From Blautia massiliensis (ex Durand et al. 2017) (lineage in GTDB: Bacteria; Bacillota; Clostridia; Lachnospirales; Lachnospiraceae), in contig NZ_LN913006.1 in assembly GCF_001487165.1 (NCBI RefSeq), positions 1,728,304-1,792,303 of the forward strand: a stretch of DNA of 64,000 nucleotides, written 5' to 3'. The notes beneath the pieces were generated by a model that saw only the letters and a program-made list of their open reading frames with translations, ran no database searches and had not been told where the DNA came from. The position numbers and the translations under genes were made by a program. Position 1 is the stretch's first letter, and every line of letters starts with the position of its first letter. This document shows positions 37,641-45,619 of this stretch, one piece after another.

Positions 37641-38665
37641 TATAGCTTCTCCTTCTCGTCCAGCACACGGACGGATTTTCCCATGATGATCTCTGCGCCA
37701 AGCTTCTCCGTGATCGGTTCTGTTTCTTCACTTGCAGCCCCTTCCAGCCGTTTCAGCATGATTCCCGCCACTTCTCCGGCAATCCCCTGTGTAGGCTGTG
37801 CCACAATGGTAAGCTTGGGATTGCATGCTCTGGCAAACTGCAGATTGTCAAAACCGATCATAGACAGCTGTTCCGGGATCTTAAGACCCAGCTCATTCAT
37901 CCCGATCACCGCCCCCATGGTCATCTCATAGTTGGTAACAAACACGGCCGTCATATCCGGATTGTCCGCAACAAGCTTCTCAATTCCCTGCACACCGCCC
38001 TGAATGGTATAATCGCCGTGATAGATCAGAGATTCCCGTACCGGTATATTTTCTTTTTCGTATGCATTGCGGTACCCCTGGAGACGTTCCTGAGCGGTGG
38101 AAATTTCCTCCGGTCCGCCAATGATCCCGATCTTACGGTGTCCTGCCTGAAAAAAAACTCTCATTGCGTCCTCAGCCGCCTTCTCGTTGTCTACAAGAAC
38201 ACTGTCACAGGAAAGCTCCCGGATCCTGCGGTCAATGAGTACGATGGGCTTTCCGGTTTTCTGAAATTTTTTCAGATGATTGCCTTCCGCATCCACCGGC
38301 ATGCTGATGATCCCGTCCACACGCTTCCGGCTTAAAAACTCCACTGCATCCCGCTCCAGCTTCTTATCAGTACGGCAGTCACAGACAATAGTCGCATATC
38401 CGTGACTCCTTAAGACATCCTCCATTCCTGTGATGATCTCCGCGCAAAAGGTATTGTTAAGCTCCGGGATCACCACGCCGATGGTCTTGGTAGCATTGGT
38501 CTTAAGCCCTCTGGCCACCTCATTGACCTCATAATGCAGCTCCTGAATGGCCTCCTCGATCTTTATTCTGTTTTTTTCTCTTACGTTTCCGCCGTTAAAA
38601 TAAGAAGAAATCGTTGCGAGCCCAAGTCCGGTCCGCCTGGCAATATCTTTCATGGTTGCTGCCAT
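37640..38665 (-). CDS. LacI family transcriptional regulator
   Basis: 341 residues. Helix-turn-helix and hinge at the N-terminus: MKDIARRTGLGLATISSYFNG, with VNEVARGLKT as the hinge. The ligand domain is a periplasmic-binding-protein I fold (KTIGVVIPELNNTFCAEIITG; GFDNLQFARACNPKLTIVAQP). It sits inside the operon it probably controls, between the aldolase and the FGGY kinase. A palindrome GAAACGTTTC just after the operon -10 is its likely operator. Confidence 0.92.
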   Translation of the reverse strand: MAATMKDIARRTGLGLATISSYFNGGNVREKNRIKIEEAIQELHYEVNEVARGLKTNATKTIGVVIPELNNTFCAEIITGMEDVLRSHGYATIVCDCRTDKKLERDAVEFLSRKRVDGIISMPVDAEGNHLKKFQKTGKPIVLIDRRIRELSCDSVLVDNEKAAEDAMRVFFQAGHRKIGIIGGPEEISTAQERLQGYRNAYEKENIPVRESLIYHGDYTIQGGVQGIEKLVADNPDMTAVFVTNYEMTMGAVIGMNELGLKIPEQLSMIGFDNLQFARACNPKLTIVAQPTQGIAGEVAGIMLKRLEGAASEETEPITEKLGAEIIMGKSVRVLDEKEKL

Positions 38666-38699
38666 ACAGATCACTCCGTTTCTGTTTTTTTACAGAAGA

Positions 38700-39551
38700 T
38701 CATTCTGCCTTTCCATCACAGCCGCAAACCTTCATACGCGCCTCAACCAGCTCCTTCACTGCCTGGATTGCTTTCTTTCCGTAGGCTTTCGGATCGATGG
38801 TGTTCTCATTCTCTGCAAAGGTCTCCTTCACTGCCCTGGAATATGCGGCACGAAGCTCTGTTGCAAAGTTAACCTTGCAGATACCACGTTTTACACAGTC
38901 GCTGACATCCTCATCACTGAGTCCGGATGCCCCGTGAAGAACAAGGGGGATATCTACGACTTCGCGGATCTCGCTTAAGCGTTCCTTGTCAAGAACCGGT
39001 GTTCCCACATAGAAACCATGTGCGGTTCCGATGGCAACTGCCAGGGAAGTAACACCTGTACGCTCCACGAATTCCTTCGCCTCCTGCGGGTCGGTGTTAG
39101 TGTCTGCCTCAGCCTCAAGATCATCCTCTTTACCACCGACCTTACCGAGCTCAGCCTCACATGGGATATCCAGGGCTGCTGCCACATCCGCAACTCTCCT
39201 GGTCTCTCTGATATTATCCTCAAAATCCAGCTTGGAACCATCGATCATCACAGAGGTATAGCCTGCATGCATTGCCTGCATCGCAAGCTCAAAGCTGCTG
39301 CCGTGGTCAAGATGAAGGCATACCGGAACGGAAGCCTTGGCTGCCTCTGCTGCTACGATCGCAGCGTAAGTCTCAACCGTACCATATTTAACAGTAGAAG
39401 GTGTTGTCTGGATCATAACCGGTGCTTTCAGCTCCTCAGCTGCCTGGATGATCGCCTTCACCATCTCCATATTCTCTGCGTTGAATGCTCCTACTGCATA
39501 TCCGCCCTTCTGTGCCTTTAACAGCATTTCCTTCGATGTAACCAGTGGCAT
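38700..39551 (-). CDS. gatY: Class II tagatose-bisphosphate/ketose-bisphosphate aldolase, GatY/KbaY-like
   Basis: 283 residues. Zinc-dependent aldolase: CLHLDHGSSFELAMQAMHAG, CEAELGKVGGKEDD, FVERTGVTSLAVAIGTAHGFY and VLHGASGLSDEDV, ending KVCGCDGKAE; the EAELGxxGGxEDD block and the CGC tail are as in GatY. It would split tagatose 1,6-bisphosphate into DHAP and glyceraldehyde 3-phosphate. The ATG at 39551 has GGAGGAG upstream; the longer frame to 39689 reads through the promoter and operator. First gene of the operon. Confidence 0.88.
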   Translation of the reverse strand: MPLVTSKEMLLKAQKGGYAVGAFNAENMEMVKAIIQAAEELKAPVMIQTTPSTVKYGTVETYAAIVAAEAAKASVPVCLHLDHGSSFELAMQAMHAGYTSVMIDGSKLDFEDNIRETRRVADVAAALDIPCEAELGKVGGKEDDLEAEADTNTDPQEAKEFVERTGVTSLAVAIGTAHGFYVGTPVLDKERLSEIREVVDIPLVLHGASGLSDEDVSDCVKRGICKVNFATELRAAYSRAVKETFAENENTIDPKAYGKKAIQAVKELVEARMKVCGCDGKAE

Positions 39552-39621
39552 AATCTTCTCCTCCTTGGAATCATAATCATTGTGTTTGTTTTGTATTATT
39601 TTCTCATTTGGTTCAGAAACC

Positions 39622-39631
39622 GAAACGTTTC
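39622..39631. promoter_or_regulatory. LacI-family operator-like palindrome
   Basis: Perfect palindrome GAAACGTTTC, with flanks CC and CG that extend the near symmetry. It lies 12 bp after the -10 of the operon promoter, where a LacI repressor would block transcription. Confidence 0.65.
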
Positions 39632-39642
39632 CGTTTGAGTTC

Positions 39643-39671
39643 ATCATAGCGCTCCATACGTTTTCTGTCAA
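39643..39671 (-). promoter_or_regulatory. Promoter of the hexitol/ketose operon
   Basis: Minus strand: perfect TTGACA (39671-39666), 17 bp, TATGAT (39648-39643). A strong promoter, consistent with control by repression. Confidence 0.75.
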
Positions 39672-39800
39672 CCATAAAATTTTCATCATTTACAGGAAAA
39701 TATTCCCTTGAAAAGGAGACCAAATACCGTTAGATTAATTAATAAGAGTTCTAAAGCCTGTGGCCGGGCAGGTCTGTCTGATACTACCGGCGTCATAACA

Positions 39801-39861
39801 GTTTCGGAAATCCATGTATCCTGTTCTGATCATCTGAGCCTGATGCTATAATTTCCGAAAT
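39801..39861 (+). promoter_or_regulatory. FucU promoter flanked by two matching operators
   Basis: Plus strand: TTCTGA (39824-39829), 17 bp, TATAAT (39847-39852) with extended TGC. TTTCGGAAAT at 39802-39811 and its exact reverse complement ATTTCCGAAA at 39851-39860 flank the promoter. Each is also a near-dyad of the form TTTC-N-GAAA. The second overlaps the -10. Centres are 49 bp apart. Confidence 0.6.
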
Positions 39862-39898
39862 GCTGTAAGTACACAATGATCTTAGGAGGATATAAACT

Positions 39899-40345
39899 AT
39901 GTTAAAAGGAATTCCAGAAATCTTATCACCAGAATTACTGAAGGTTTTATGTGAGATGGGACACAGTGACCGTCTTGTTATCGCTGACGGAAACTTCCCT
40001 GTAGAATCCATGGGAAAAAATGCCATCACCATCCGTTGTGACGGACATGGCGTTCCGGAAATCCTGGATGCCATCCTGAAGCTCTTCCCGCTGGATACTT
40101 ATGTAGAGCATCCGGTAAACCTGATGGAAGTAATGCCTGGCGATAATGTGGAGACACCGATCTGGGATACATATAAAGAAATCGTTTCCAAGCATGACGA
40201 GCGTGGCGAAAAAGCCGTAGGAAACATCGAGCGTTTCGCATTCTATGACGAAGCAAAAACTGCATACTGCATCATCTCCACAAGTGAGAAAGCACTTTAT
40301 GCCAACATCATGCTCCAGAAAGGCGTTGTGATCAACAACGACTGA
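39899..40345 (+). CDS. fucU: RbsD/FucU family sugar mutarotase
   Basis: 148 residues. Interconverts anomers of fucose- or ribose-type sugars. Family blocks: EMGHSDRLVIADGNFP near residue 20 (catalytic His/Asp) and CIISTSEKALYANIMLQKGVV at the C-terminus. AGGAGG lies 9 nt before the ATG. Length and FPLDTYVEHPV block favour FucU over RbsD. Divergent from the gatY operon; may serve either that operon or the deoxy-sugar genes at 20-23 kb. Confidence 0.85.
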   Translation: MLKGIPEILSPELLKVLCEMGHSDRLVIADGNFPVESMGKNAITIRCDGHGVPEILDAILKLFPLDTYVEHPVNLMEVMPGDNVETPIWDTYKEIVSKHDERGEKAVGNIERFAFYDEAKTAYCIISTSEKALYANIMLQKGVVINND

Positions 40346-40400
40346 TCTTTTTTTGAACTGCCTGATATAATCATATATATACACATATTCAACCAAAACA

Positions 40401-40447
40401 TAAAACGCCCGGATCTGGAATGTTTCAAGCCAGATCCGGGCGTTTTA
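40401..40447 (+). terminator. Bidirectional terminator between fucU and the protease gene
   Basis: Perfect 17-bp arms AAAACGCCCGGATCTGG and CCAGATCCGGGCGTTTT around an 11-nt loop. A and T ends let it serve both the plus-strand fucU and the minus-strand protease. Confidence 0.92.
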
Positions 40448-40460
40448 TATTTTAACACTT

Positions 40461-43400
40461 TTATCTCTTTGCTGCTTTTGCAGCGTATCCTCCGCAGAGT
40501 ACTTTTCCACCGGAGGTTTTTATCCCTGCACGCACCGCATAGTAATACGTTGTTCCCTTCTTTGCGGTCTTATCCTCAAAGGAGGAACGGCTGCCTCCGG
40601 AAACTGTACTGATCTTTTTCCATGAACCCTTTCCGGTCTTACGGTAGATCTGATAGCAATCTGCTTTCTTCTGCGCTTTCCAGCAGATCTTCAGCCCCCT
40701 GGAGGTCTTCCTGACACTGGATATCTTCTGAAGTTCCGGATAGGACAGGATATAGCTGCTTGCCTGATATCCTCCGAAAACTTTTTTCCCGTCTACATTC
40801 TTATATGGCCTCACAGCATAAGCGTAGGAGGTGATTCCCTCAATCTTCGTGTCCTGCCAGGACAATACTTTGTTGTTCACGGTTCCGATCCGAACCCAGC
40901 TTTTCCCCTGGAGCTTCCGGTAGATATGATAGCCACTGGCTCCGGAAACCTTCTTCCAGGATACCCTGTTACATGGTCCGCTGACAGCTTCAGCCACTGC
41001 ACGGGCCTTCCCCAGCTCCGCTTTTGCTGAGAACGGCGAAGATGCGGCTCCATAAACAGTCTTCTTTCCGGAACGTACATAAGAAGCCCGGATTCGATAC
41101 GTATAAGTGCTTCCTGTTTTCACTGCAGTATCCTGCCAGGTCACTACATCTGCTGCCACGGTTGCCATTTTTTTTGAATTTCCGCTTTCATCCCAGCGAT
41201 AGATAGCATAACGATTGCAGCCGGGAACTGCTTTCCAGGAAATCCGTATCCTGTTAAATGCCTTGGAAACCAGTTTTACACCTGTGGTCTGACGAAGCTT
41301 CACCGTAACCTTACAGGTAGCTCGGATTCCCCTGGCATTTTTTCCGTAGCAGGTTATGGTTGCTGTTCCCGGATTTTTTGCAGTAACAACGCCGCTGCCA
41401 TTTACAGCAGCCACACTGGTATCTGAGCTTTCCCAGACAATGCCGGAAGCATCCATCTCGGATCTGGTAGCCGAAGCATTCAGTGTTTTCTGATCTCCGG
41501 AATACAGACTTATCTCAGACGAAGAAAGCTGCATCCTCGCCGCACTGCTCAGAGTCCTGGTATGCACCTTGATCCTCGGCGTTACCGATGGATTAAATTC
41601 AACTGCATCCATCCAGGTATCCTCCGCATTATATCGCAGAAAGCTCTGACCGGATACGATAGACGGAGAAAAGCTGCACCAGCCATAACTGACCTCTGCC
41701 TCCACACAGTATTTTATATATGTGCTTCCTGCATTTGTCACCACAATAGAATACAGACTGTTCTGGCTGAGCAGGACCTCCGGGATCTGAAAGGTCATAA
41801 CCCCAGCCATCGGCTGACTGCAGAAAACCGGTGTGGAATACGCCGGTGTTCCACTGGTAGGATCACTGGCATCCTTCAGATTTGTGTACACCTGCACAGT
41901 ATAGGAATTATTGGCAGACATGGAGCTAAGCGTCACCTCGCCAAGCGATTCCGCTTTTCCATTTCCTGCACTGGCACGAAAAACCGTGGACAGCTGTTCC
42001 CCTGCATACATGCGGATAGAACCAAGGCCCGACGTTCCGTCATAAAAATAATTGTTGCTATATTTCGGTGTATTGACAGCCGTAGCCGCAACCAGCTCAC
42101 TGACAGACTTATCCTCATAAGACATATAAAAATATCCGGATTTTCCCCAGCCTGTGCCCCAGCTGTTCTTAACGATCCAGGCTCCGTCTCCCTTTACCTT
42201 GGAAGATGCCCGGAAATTCTTTGCAGAATAATTGTCATCCCAACCCACCACTGTAACTACATGATTCACGTTCTTGGTGCTGGTAGGATAGGAATAGGCC
42301 GCTGTACTTGCATTGTAATAGGCATTCTGTGCATTATACATCACAGTGACCGAATTATTTGCAACCAGAAGCTTCTTCATGGCATTTACGGAATAATCGG
42401 AAAAATAGGCATTTTTCAGATAAGCAGCTGCATTGTACGCCTTGGATGCCGCCGGAGTCACACCGGTTTTCTGTGTATGCGTGGAATCTGTTGCCAGAGG
42501 CACATCCCCTTCTGTTGTCATTCCGGACCAGGTGCTCAGAAACATGGAAGCCAGAAGATCATTTCCGCCCTCATGATAATCTGCGTTTCCTTTATCATCT
42601 GTCCCCATATGCTTATTGACATCCCCGTAGGTATTTCCAAGCGGGTCATTCTTTCTGTTTGCAAAAAAATACGCCAGATGCTCTTCCGACAGATCATAAG
42701 TCCCAAGGCCCTGGGTCAGAAACGAAGTTTCCAGAAGAGAGGCCATTCCAAATGCCCAGCACATACCGTAGGGCTCCTGATTCTTTACGGAAGTGACATA
42801 TCCCTGATCCGCTGCATTATAATAGGACGGATAGGCCGCAGCTCTTCCCATCGGTACCTCATCCACATCATTTCCGATCTCCACGGCGGTGGAATAAGAG
42901 GTCAGATTATCAAAGGGTGCCAGCTGTTCCTGCTCCTCTTCCTCCGTAAGCGGACGGCCCTTGATATATTCGATGCCGGACTCACCACTGTCTGAGGCAT
43001 CCCCGAAGCTCTCCTCACCGTCACCAAAGGTATCCTCCTGGGAATCCTCCTCCTGGGAATCAGAATACAATCCTTCTGATGTTTCGGGAGTCTCTGTATC
43101 CTCCTCGGAGCTCTGCAAGGCTATATCCTCGGTATCCCCGTCGGCTGCCTCTGCAATATCCTCGGTCTGTTCATCCGGGATACCGGTGTTCTCTGTGGTA
43201 TTCCCTTCTGCGGTCTCCGTCGTATCCTCTGCTTCCGCCGACTGCGTCTGTGTATCTTCAGACCATTCTTCATTGAAGCCTTCCGCAGAATCACTGAAGC
43301 CTTCCACATCGGCTGCCATGACCGGAACCTGGCTGCCCGCAACTGCCACACACAGAAGAAGCGGCAGTAATTTCTTCCTGACAAGCTGTAATCTCTTCAC
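40461..43400 (-). CDS. Secreted papain-like (C1) cysteine protease with lectin-like, Big2 and Fn3-type repeats
   Basis: About 979 residues. Signal peptide about 1-30; a low-complexity acidic linker (Asp/Glu/Ser/Thr) about 31-150; C1A peptidase about 190-425 with catalytic Cys in NQEPYGMCWAFG (about 214), His in VNHVVTVVGWDD (about 380) and Asn in WIVKNSWGTGWGKSGYFYMSYED (about 412); a jelly-roll-like domain; a Big2 domain (SSDTSVAAVNGSGVVTAKNPG); then three Fn3-like repeats each with a SWK/CWK...YxIYR core. No LPXTG. The GTG at 43400 has GGAG 6 nt upstream and is a better start than the GTG at 43412. Probably released or wall-associated. Confidence 0.88.
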   Translation of the reverse strand: MKRLQLVRKKLLPLLLCVAVAGSQVPVMAADVEGFSDSAEGFNEEWSEDTQTQSAEAEDTTETAEGNTTENTGIPDEQTEDIAEAADGDTEDIALQSSEEDTETPETSEGLYSDSQEEDSQEDTFGDGEESFGDASDSGESGIEYIKGRPLTEEEEQEQLAPFDNLTSYSTAVEIGNDVDEVPMGRAAAYPSYYNAADQGYVTSVKNQEPYGMCWAFGMASLLETSFLTQGLGTYDLSEEHLAYFFANRKNDPLGNTYGDVNKHMGTDDKGNADYHEGGNDLLASMFLSTWSGMTTEGDVPLATDSTHTQKTGVTPAASKAYNAAAYLKNAYFSDYSVNAMKKLLVANNSVTVMYNAQNAYYNASTAAYSYPTSTKNVNHVVTVVGWDDNYSAKNFRASSKVKGDGAWIVKNSWGTGWGKSGYFYMSYEDKSVSELVAATAVNTPKYSNNYFYDGTSGLGSIRMYAGEQLSTVFRASAGNGKAESLGEVTLSSMSANNSYTVQVYTNLKDASDPTSGTPAYSTPVFCSQPMAGVMTFQIPEVLLSQNSLYSIVVTNAGSTYIKYCVEAEVSYGWCSFSPSIVSGQSFLRYNAEDTWMDAVEFNPSVTPRIKVHTRTLSSAARMQLSSSEISLYSGDQKTLNASATRSEMDASGIVWESSDTSVAAVNGSGVVTAKNPGTATITCYGKNARGIRATCKVTVKLRQTTGVKLVSKAFNRIRISWKAVPGCNRYAIYRWDESGNSKKMATVAADVVTWQDTAVKTGSTYTYRIRASYVRSGKKTVYGAASSPFSAKAELGKARAVAEAVSGPCNRVSWKKVSGASGYHIYRKLQGKSWVRIGTVNNKVLSWQDTKIEGITSYAYAVRPYKNVDGKKVFGGYQASSYILSYPELQKISSVRKTSRGLKICWKAQKKADCYQIYRKTGKGSWKKISTVSGGSRSSFEDKTAKKGTTYYYAVRAGIKTSGGKVLCGGYAAKAAKR

Positions 43401-43439
43401 AAAATTCTCCACTTTTCTTATATTGATCTGGTTTATCTG

Positions 43440-44132
43440 TTAACGTTTCTTCAAATGATAACCCAGAATTCCGATTACTGCAAGTACTGTTGCGATCCCG
43501 ATCCAGATAAACGGACTTTTATACCAGGAATTTTCTTCTTTAAAAGATGTCGCAGCTGTGCCATTGACCGGCTTGGTAACAGCTTCATCCACAGATCCCC
43601 CACCTTCTGTTGTTCCATCCGCTGCAGGCGGTCCCTGGACCTCGCCTCTCTGAGCCTGAGAACTGCCTGTATTGTCCGTCCCTGCTGCTTCCCCCTGAGT
43701 CTCGCCGGCTGCGGAATCCTGCGTATCGGATGCGTCTCCCTGATTCACTGCAGAAGTCTCTTTCTCTGTGCCCCCTGCGATTCCGGCCTTCGCCAGCTCC
43801 GCATCCTTTGAGGGCCGCAGCTCCTCCAGCGGCACATAACCGTATCTGCCATTATACTCTGTATATCCCCAGGTCTCACCATTCTTCTCTGTCTCCCCTT
43901 CGATATGCAGGACAGTACCATCCCTTACCGTCTTATCATTGAGCTTTTCACCTTTTCCGTCGGTGGACGGATAGATATCCACACCAACTCCACCGGAATC
44001 CACCGTCATATAATAATCTGTGGTATCTGCCGGAGCTTCCACCTTCACCACAGCCGACTTGTCCGCATACACCGGAACACTCATACTCAGCATCAGCATT
44101 CCTGCCAGAAGCACACCTTTGCATCTTCTCAT
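43440..44132 (-). CDS. Secreted SH3-domain protein with C-terminal membrane anchor
   Basis: 230 residues. Signal peptide about 1-24 (ends VYAD), a bacterial SH3-like domain about 30-105 (VGVDIYPSTDGKGEKLNDK, GETWGYTEYNGRYGYVPLEEL), a Gly/Glu/Thr-rich linker, and a C-terminal membrane helix (about 205-225) with a KKR tail. Such domains bind cell wall or partner proteins. 39 bp upstream of the protease gene in the same direction, so probably an operon; it may tether or assist the protease. GGGAGG fixes the ATG at 44132. Confidence 0.8.
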   Translation of the reverse strand: MRRCKGVLLAGMLMLSMSVPVYADKSAVVKVEAPADTTDYYMTVDSGGVGVDIYPSTDGKGEKLNDKTVRDGTVLHIEGETEKNGETWGYTEYNGRYGYVPLEELRPSKDAELAKAGIAGGTEKETSAVNQGDASDTQDSAAGETQGEAAGTDNTGSSQAQRGEVQGPPAADGTTEGGGSVDEAVTKPVNGTAATSFKEENSWYKSPFIWIGIATVLAVIGILGYHLKKR

Positions 44133-44175
44133 TGCTCTTTCCTCCCTCAAAAAATCTCACTGCCATTCTATGCAT

Positions 44176-44225
44176 AAAATCCCCTTATATTTCTCTTTTG
44201 CCTTGGCTCCGAAATATAAGAGGAT
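44176..44225 (-). terminator. Terminator after the first glf
   Basis: 15-bp arms (GATCCTCTTATATTTC with GAAATATAAGGGGATT, one G-T pair) around a long loop, followed on the minus strand by TTTTATG. Confidence 0.6.
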
Positions 44226-44254
44226 CTTATCATTAGTTATATCCAGTATCTTTT

Positions 44255-45370
44255 TTATGCAAGCTCCCGCTCACACATATCCAGCGCAGAAGCGATCACC
44301 GCATCCATGTCATAATATTTATATTCGCCAAGACGGCCGCCGAAGATCACCTTCGGTTCCTTCTCTGCAAGCTCCTTATACTGTCCGTAAAGCGCTCCGT
44401 TCTTCTCATCATTGACCGGATAATACGGCTCATCTCCAGGCTTCCACTCGGAACTGTATTCCCGGCTGATCACCGTTTTCGGAAGATCATTCCCCTCCTC
44501 ATCCTTTCCGAACTCAAACCATTTATGCTCGATGATACGGGTCCATGGAGTCTCCACATCCGTATAATTCACTGCTGCATTTCCCTGGAAATTAGGTTTA
44601 TCCAGTGTTTCATTCTCAAAACGCACAGAACGATACTCCAGAGTTCCCAGCTTATAGTCAAAATATGCGTCGATGGCACCTGTGTAGATCACTTTCTCCG
44701 CCATTGCATCGTACTGCTCTTTTTTCTCCAGATAATCCTCATTCAGCCGTACCTCGATACCGTCCAGCAGATTGGCAACCATCTTCGTATAACCACCCAC
44801 CGGGATTCCCTGGTACAACGCATTGAAATAGTTATTGTCAAAGGTCAGACGCACCGGAAGCCTCTTGATGATAAAAGCAGGAAGCTCCGTACATGGACGT
44901 CCCCACTGCTTCTCCGTATAGCCCTTGATCAGCTTCTCATAAATATCCGTACCTACAAGACTGATAGCCTGTTCCTCCAGATTCGAAGGTTCCGTGATCC
45001 CTGCAGCCTGCCGCTGCTCCTCGATCTTTGCCGCAGCCTCCTCCGGAGTCACCACGCCCCACATCCGGTTAAAGGTATACATATTAAACGGAAGACTGTA
45101 CAGCTCCCCGTGATAATTGGCAACCGGACTGTTGGTAAAACGATTGAAGGTGGCAAACCGGGTGATATAATCCCAGACCTTCTTATTATTGGTATGGAAA
45201 ATATGTGCACCGTATTTATGCACGTTGATTCCTTCCACCTTCTCTGTATATACATTTCCCGCAATATGCGGACGCTTGTCGATCACAAGCACTGACTTCC
45301 CGGCACGCTTCGCCTCCTGTGCAAAAACCGCACCGTAAAGACCGGCACCTACGATAAGATAATCGTACAT
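44255..45370 (-). CDS. glf: UDP-galactopyranose mutase (first copy)
   Basis: 371 residues, FAD flavoenzyme converting UDP-galactopyranose to UDP-galactofuranose. FAD-binding YDYLIVGAGLYGAVFAQEAK at the start; NVHKYGAHIFHTNNKKVWDY; KQWGRPCTELPAFIIKRLPVRLTFDNNYF; EYRSVRFENETLD. I chose the ATG at 45370 (GGGAG 10 nt upstream) over the one at 45379. Nearly the same protein as the copy at 48810. GC content is like the rest of the chromosome, unlike the island to its right. Confidence 0.95.
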   Translation of the reverse strand: MYDYLIVGAGLYGAVFAQEAKRAGKSVLVIDKRPHIAGNVYTEKVEGINVHKYGAHIFHTNNKKVWDYITRFATFNRFTNSPVANYHGELYSLPFNMYTFNRMWGVVTPEEAAAKIEEQRQAAGITEPSNLEEQAISLVGTDIYEKLIKGYTEKQWGRPCTELPAFIIKRLPVRLTFDNNYFNALYQGIPVGGYTKMVANLLDGIEVRLNEDYLEKKEQYDAMAEKVIYTGAIDAYFDYKLGTLEYRSVRFENETLDKPNFQGNAAVNYTDVETPWTRIIEHKWFEFGKDEEGNDLPKTVISREYSSEWKPGDEPYYPVNDEKNGALYGQYKELAEKEPKVIFGGRLGEYKYYDMDAVIASALDMCERELA

Positions 45371-45406
45371 TGATTTCATTCTCCCTGTTCTTTCATTGAT
45401 GCTGTT

Positions 45407-45436
45407 ATTTTAACACCGGAAAAGGGTAGCTGGCAA
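45407..45436 (-). promoter_or_regulatory. Promoter of the first glf
   Basis: Minus strand: TTGCCA (45436-45431), 18 bp, TAAAAT (45412-45407). Confidence 0.5.
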
Positions 45437-45619
45437 GAAGCCACTGTAAAATCCCGGTAAATCTTATGTAAGAATGTTATCAAACAGATCTCCGCAAGCT
45501 GCAAAAATGATAAAATATCAGATATCCGCTTCTCAAACGCCAAAATGTATGATACCCTGTAACTGGATCAGATAATAAACTACTCTGATCACATAAACAG
45601 ATCGAAGGTGGTGAAACCT

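Noticed and set aside
39622..39631. Catabolite-response (cre) site for CcpA
   Set aside because: The core GAAACGTTTC lacks the typical flanking TG and CA; with a LacI gene in the same operon, a specific operator is the simpler reading.
41562..42995. Long plus-strand open frame of 477 codons opposite the protease gene
   Set aside because: Cys/His/Ile/Arg-rich composition typical of an antisense shadow; no ribosome site and the opposite strand encodes a clear C1 protease.
44227..44236. CTTATCATT, shared with the crossover sites, also at about 54022
   Set aside because: Only 9 bases, no second arm or core; expected by chance in AT-rich DNA.
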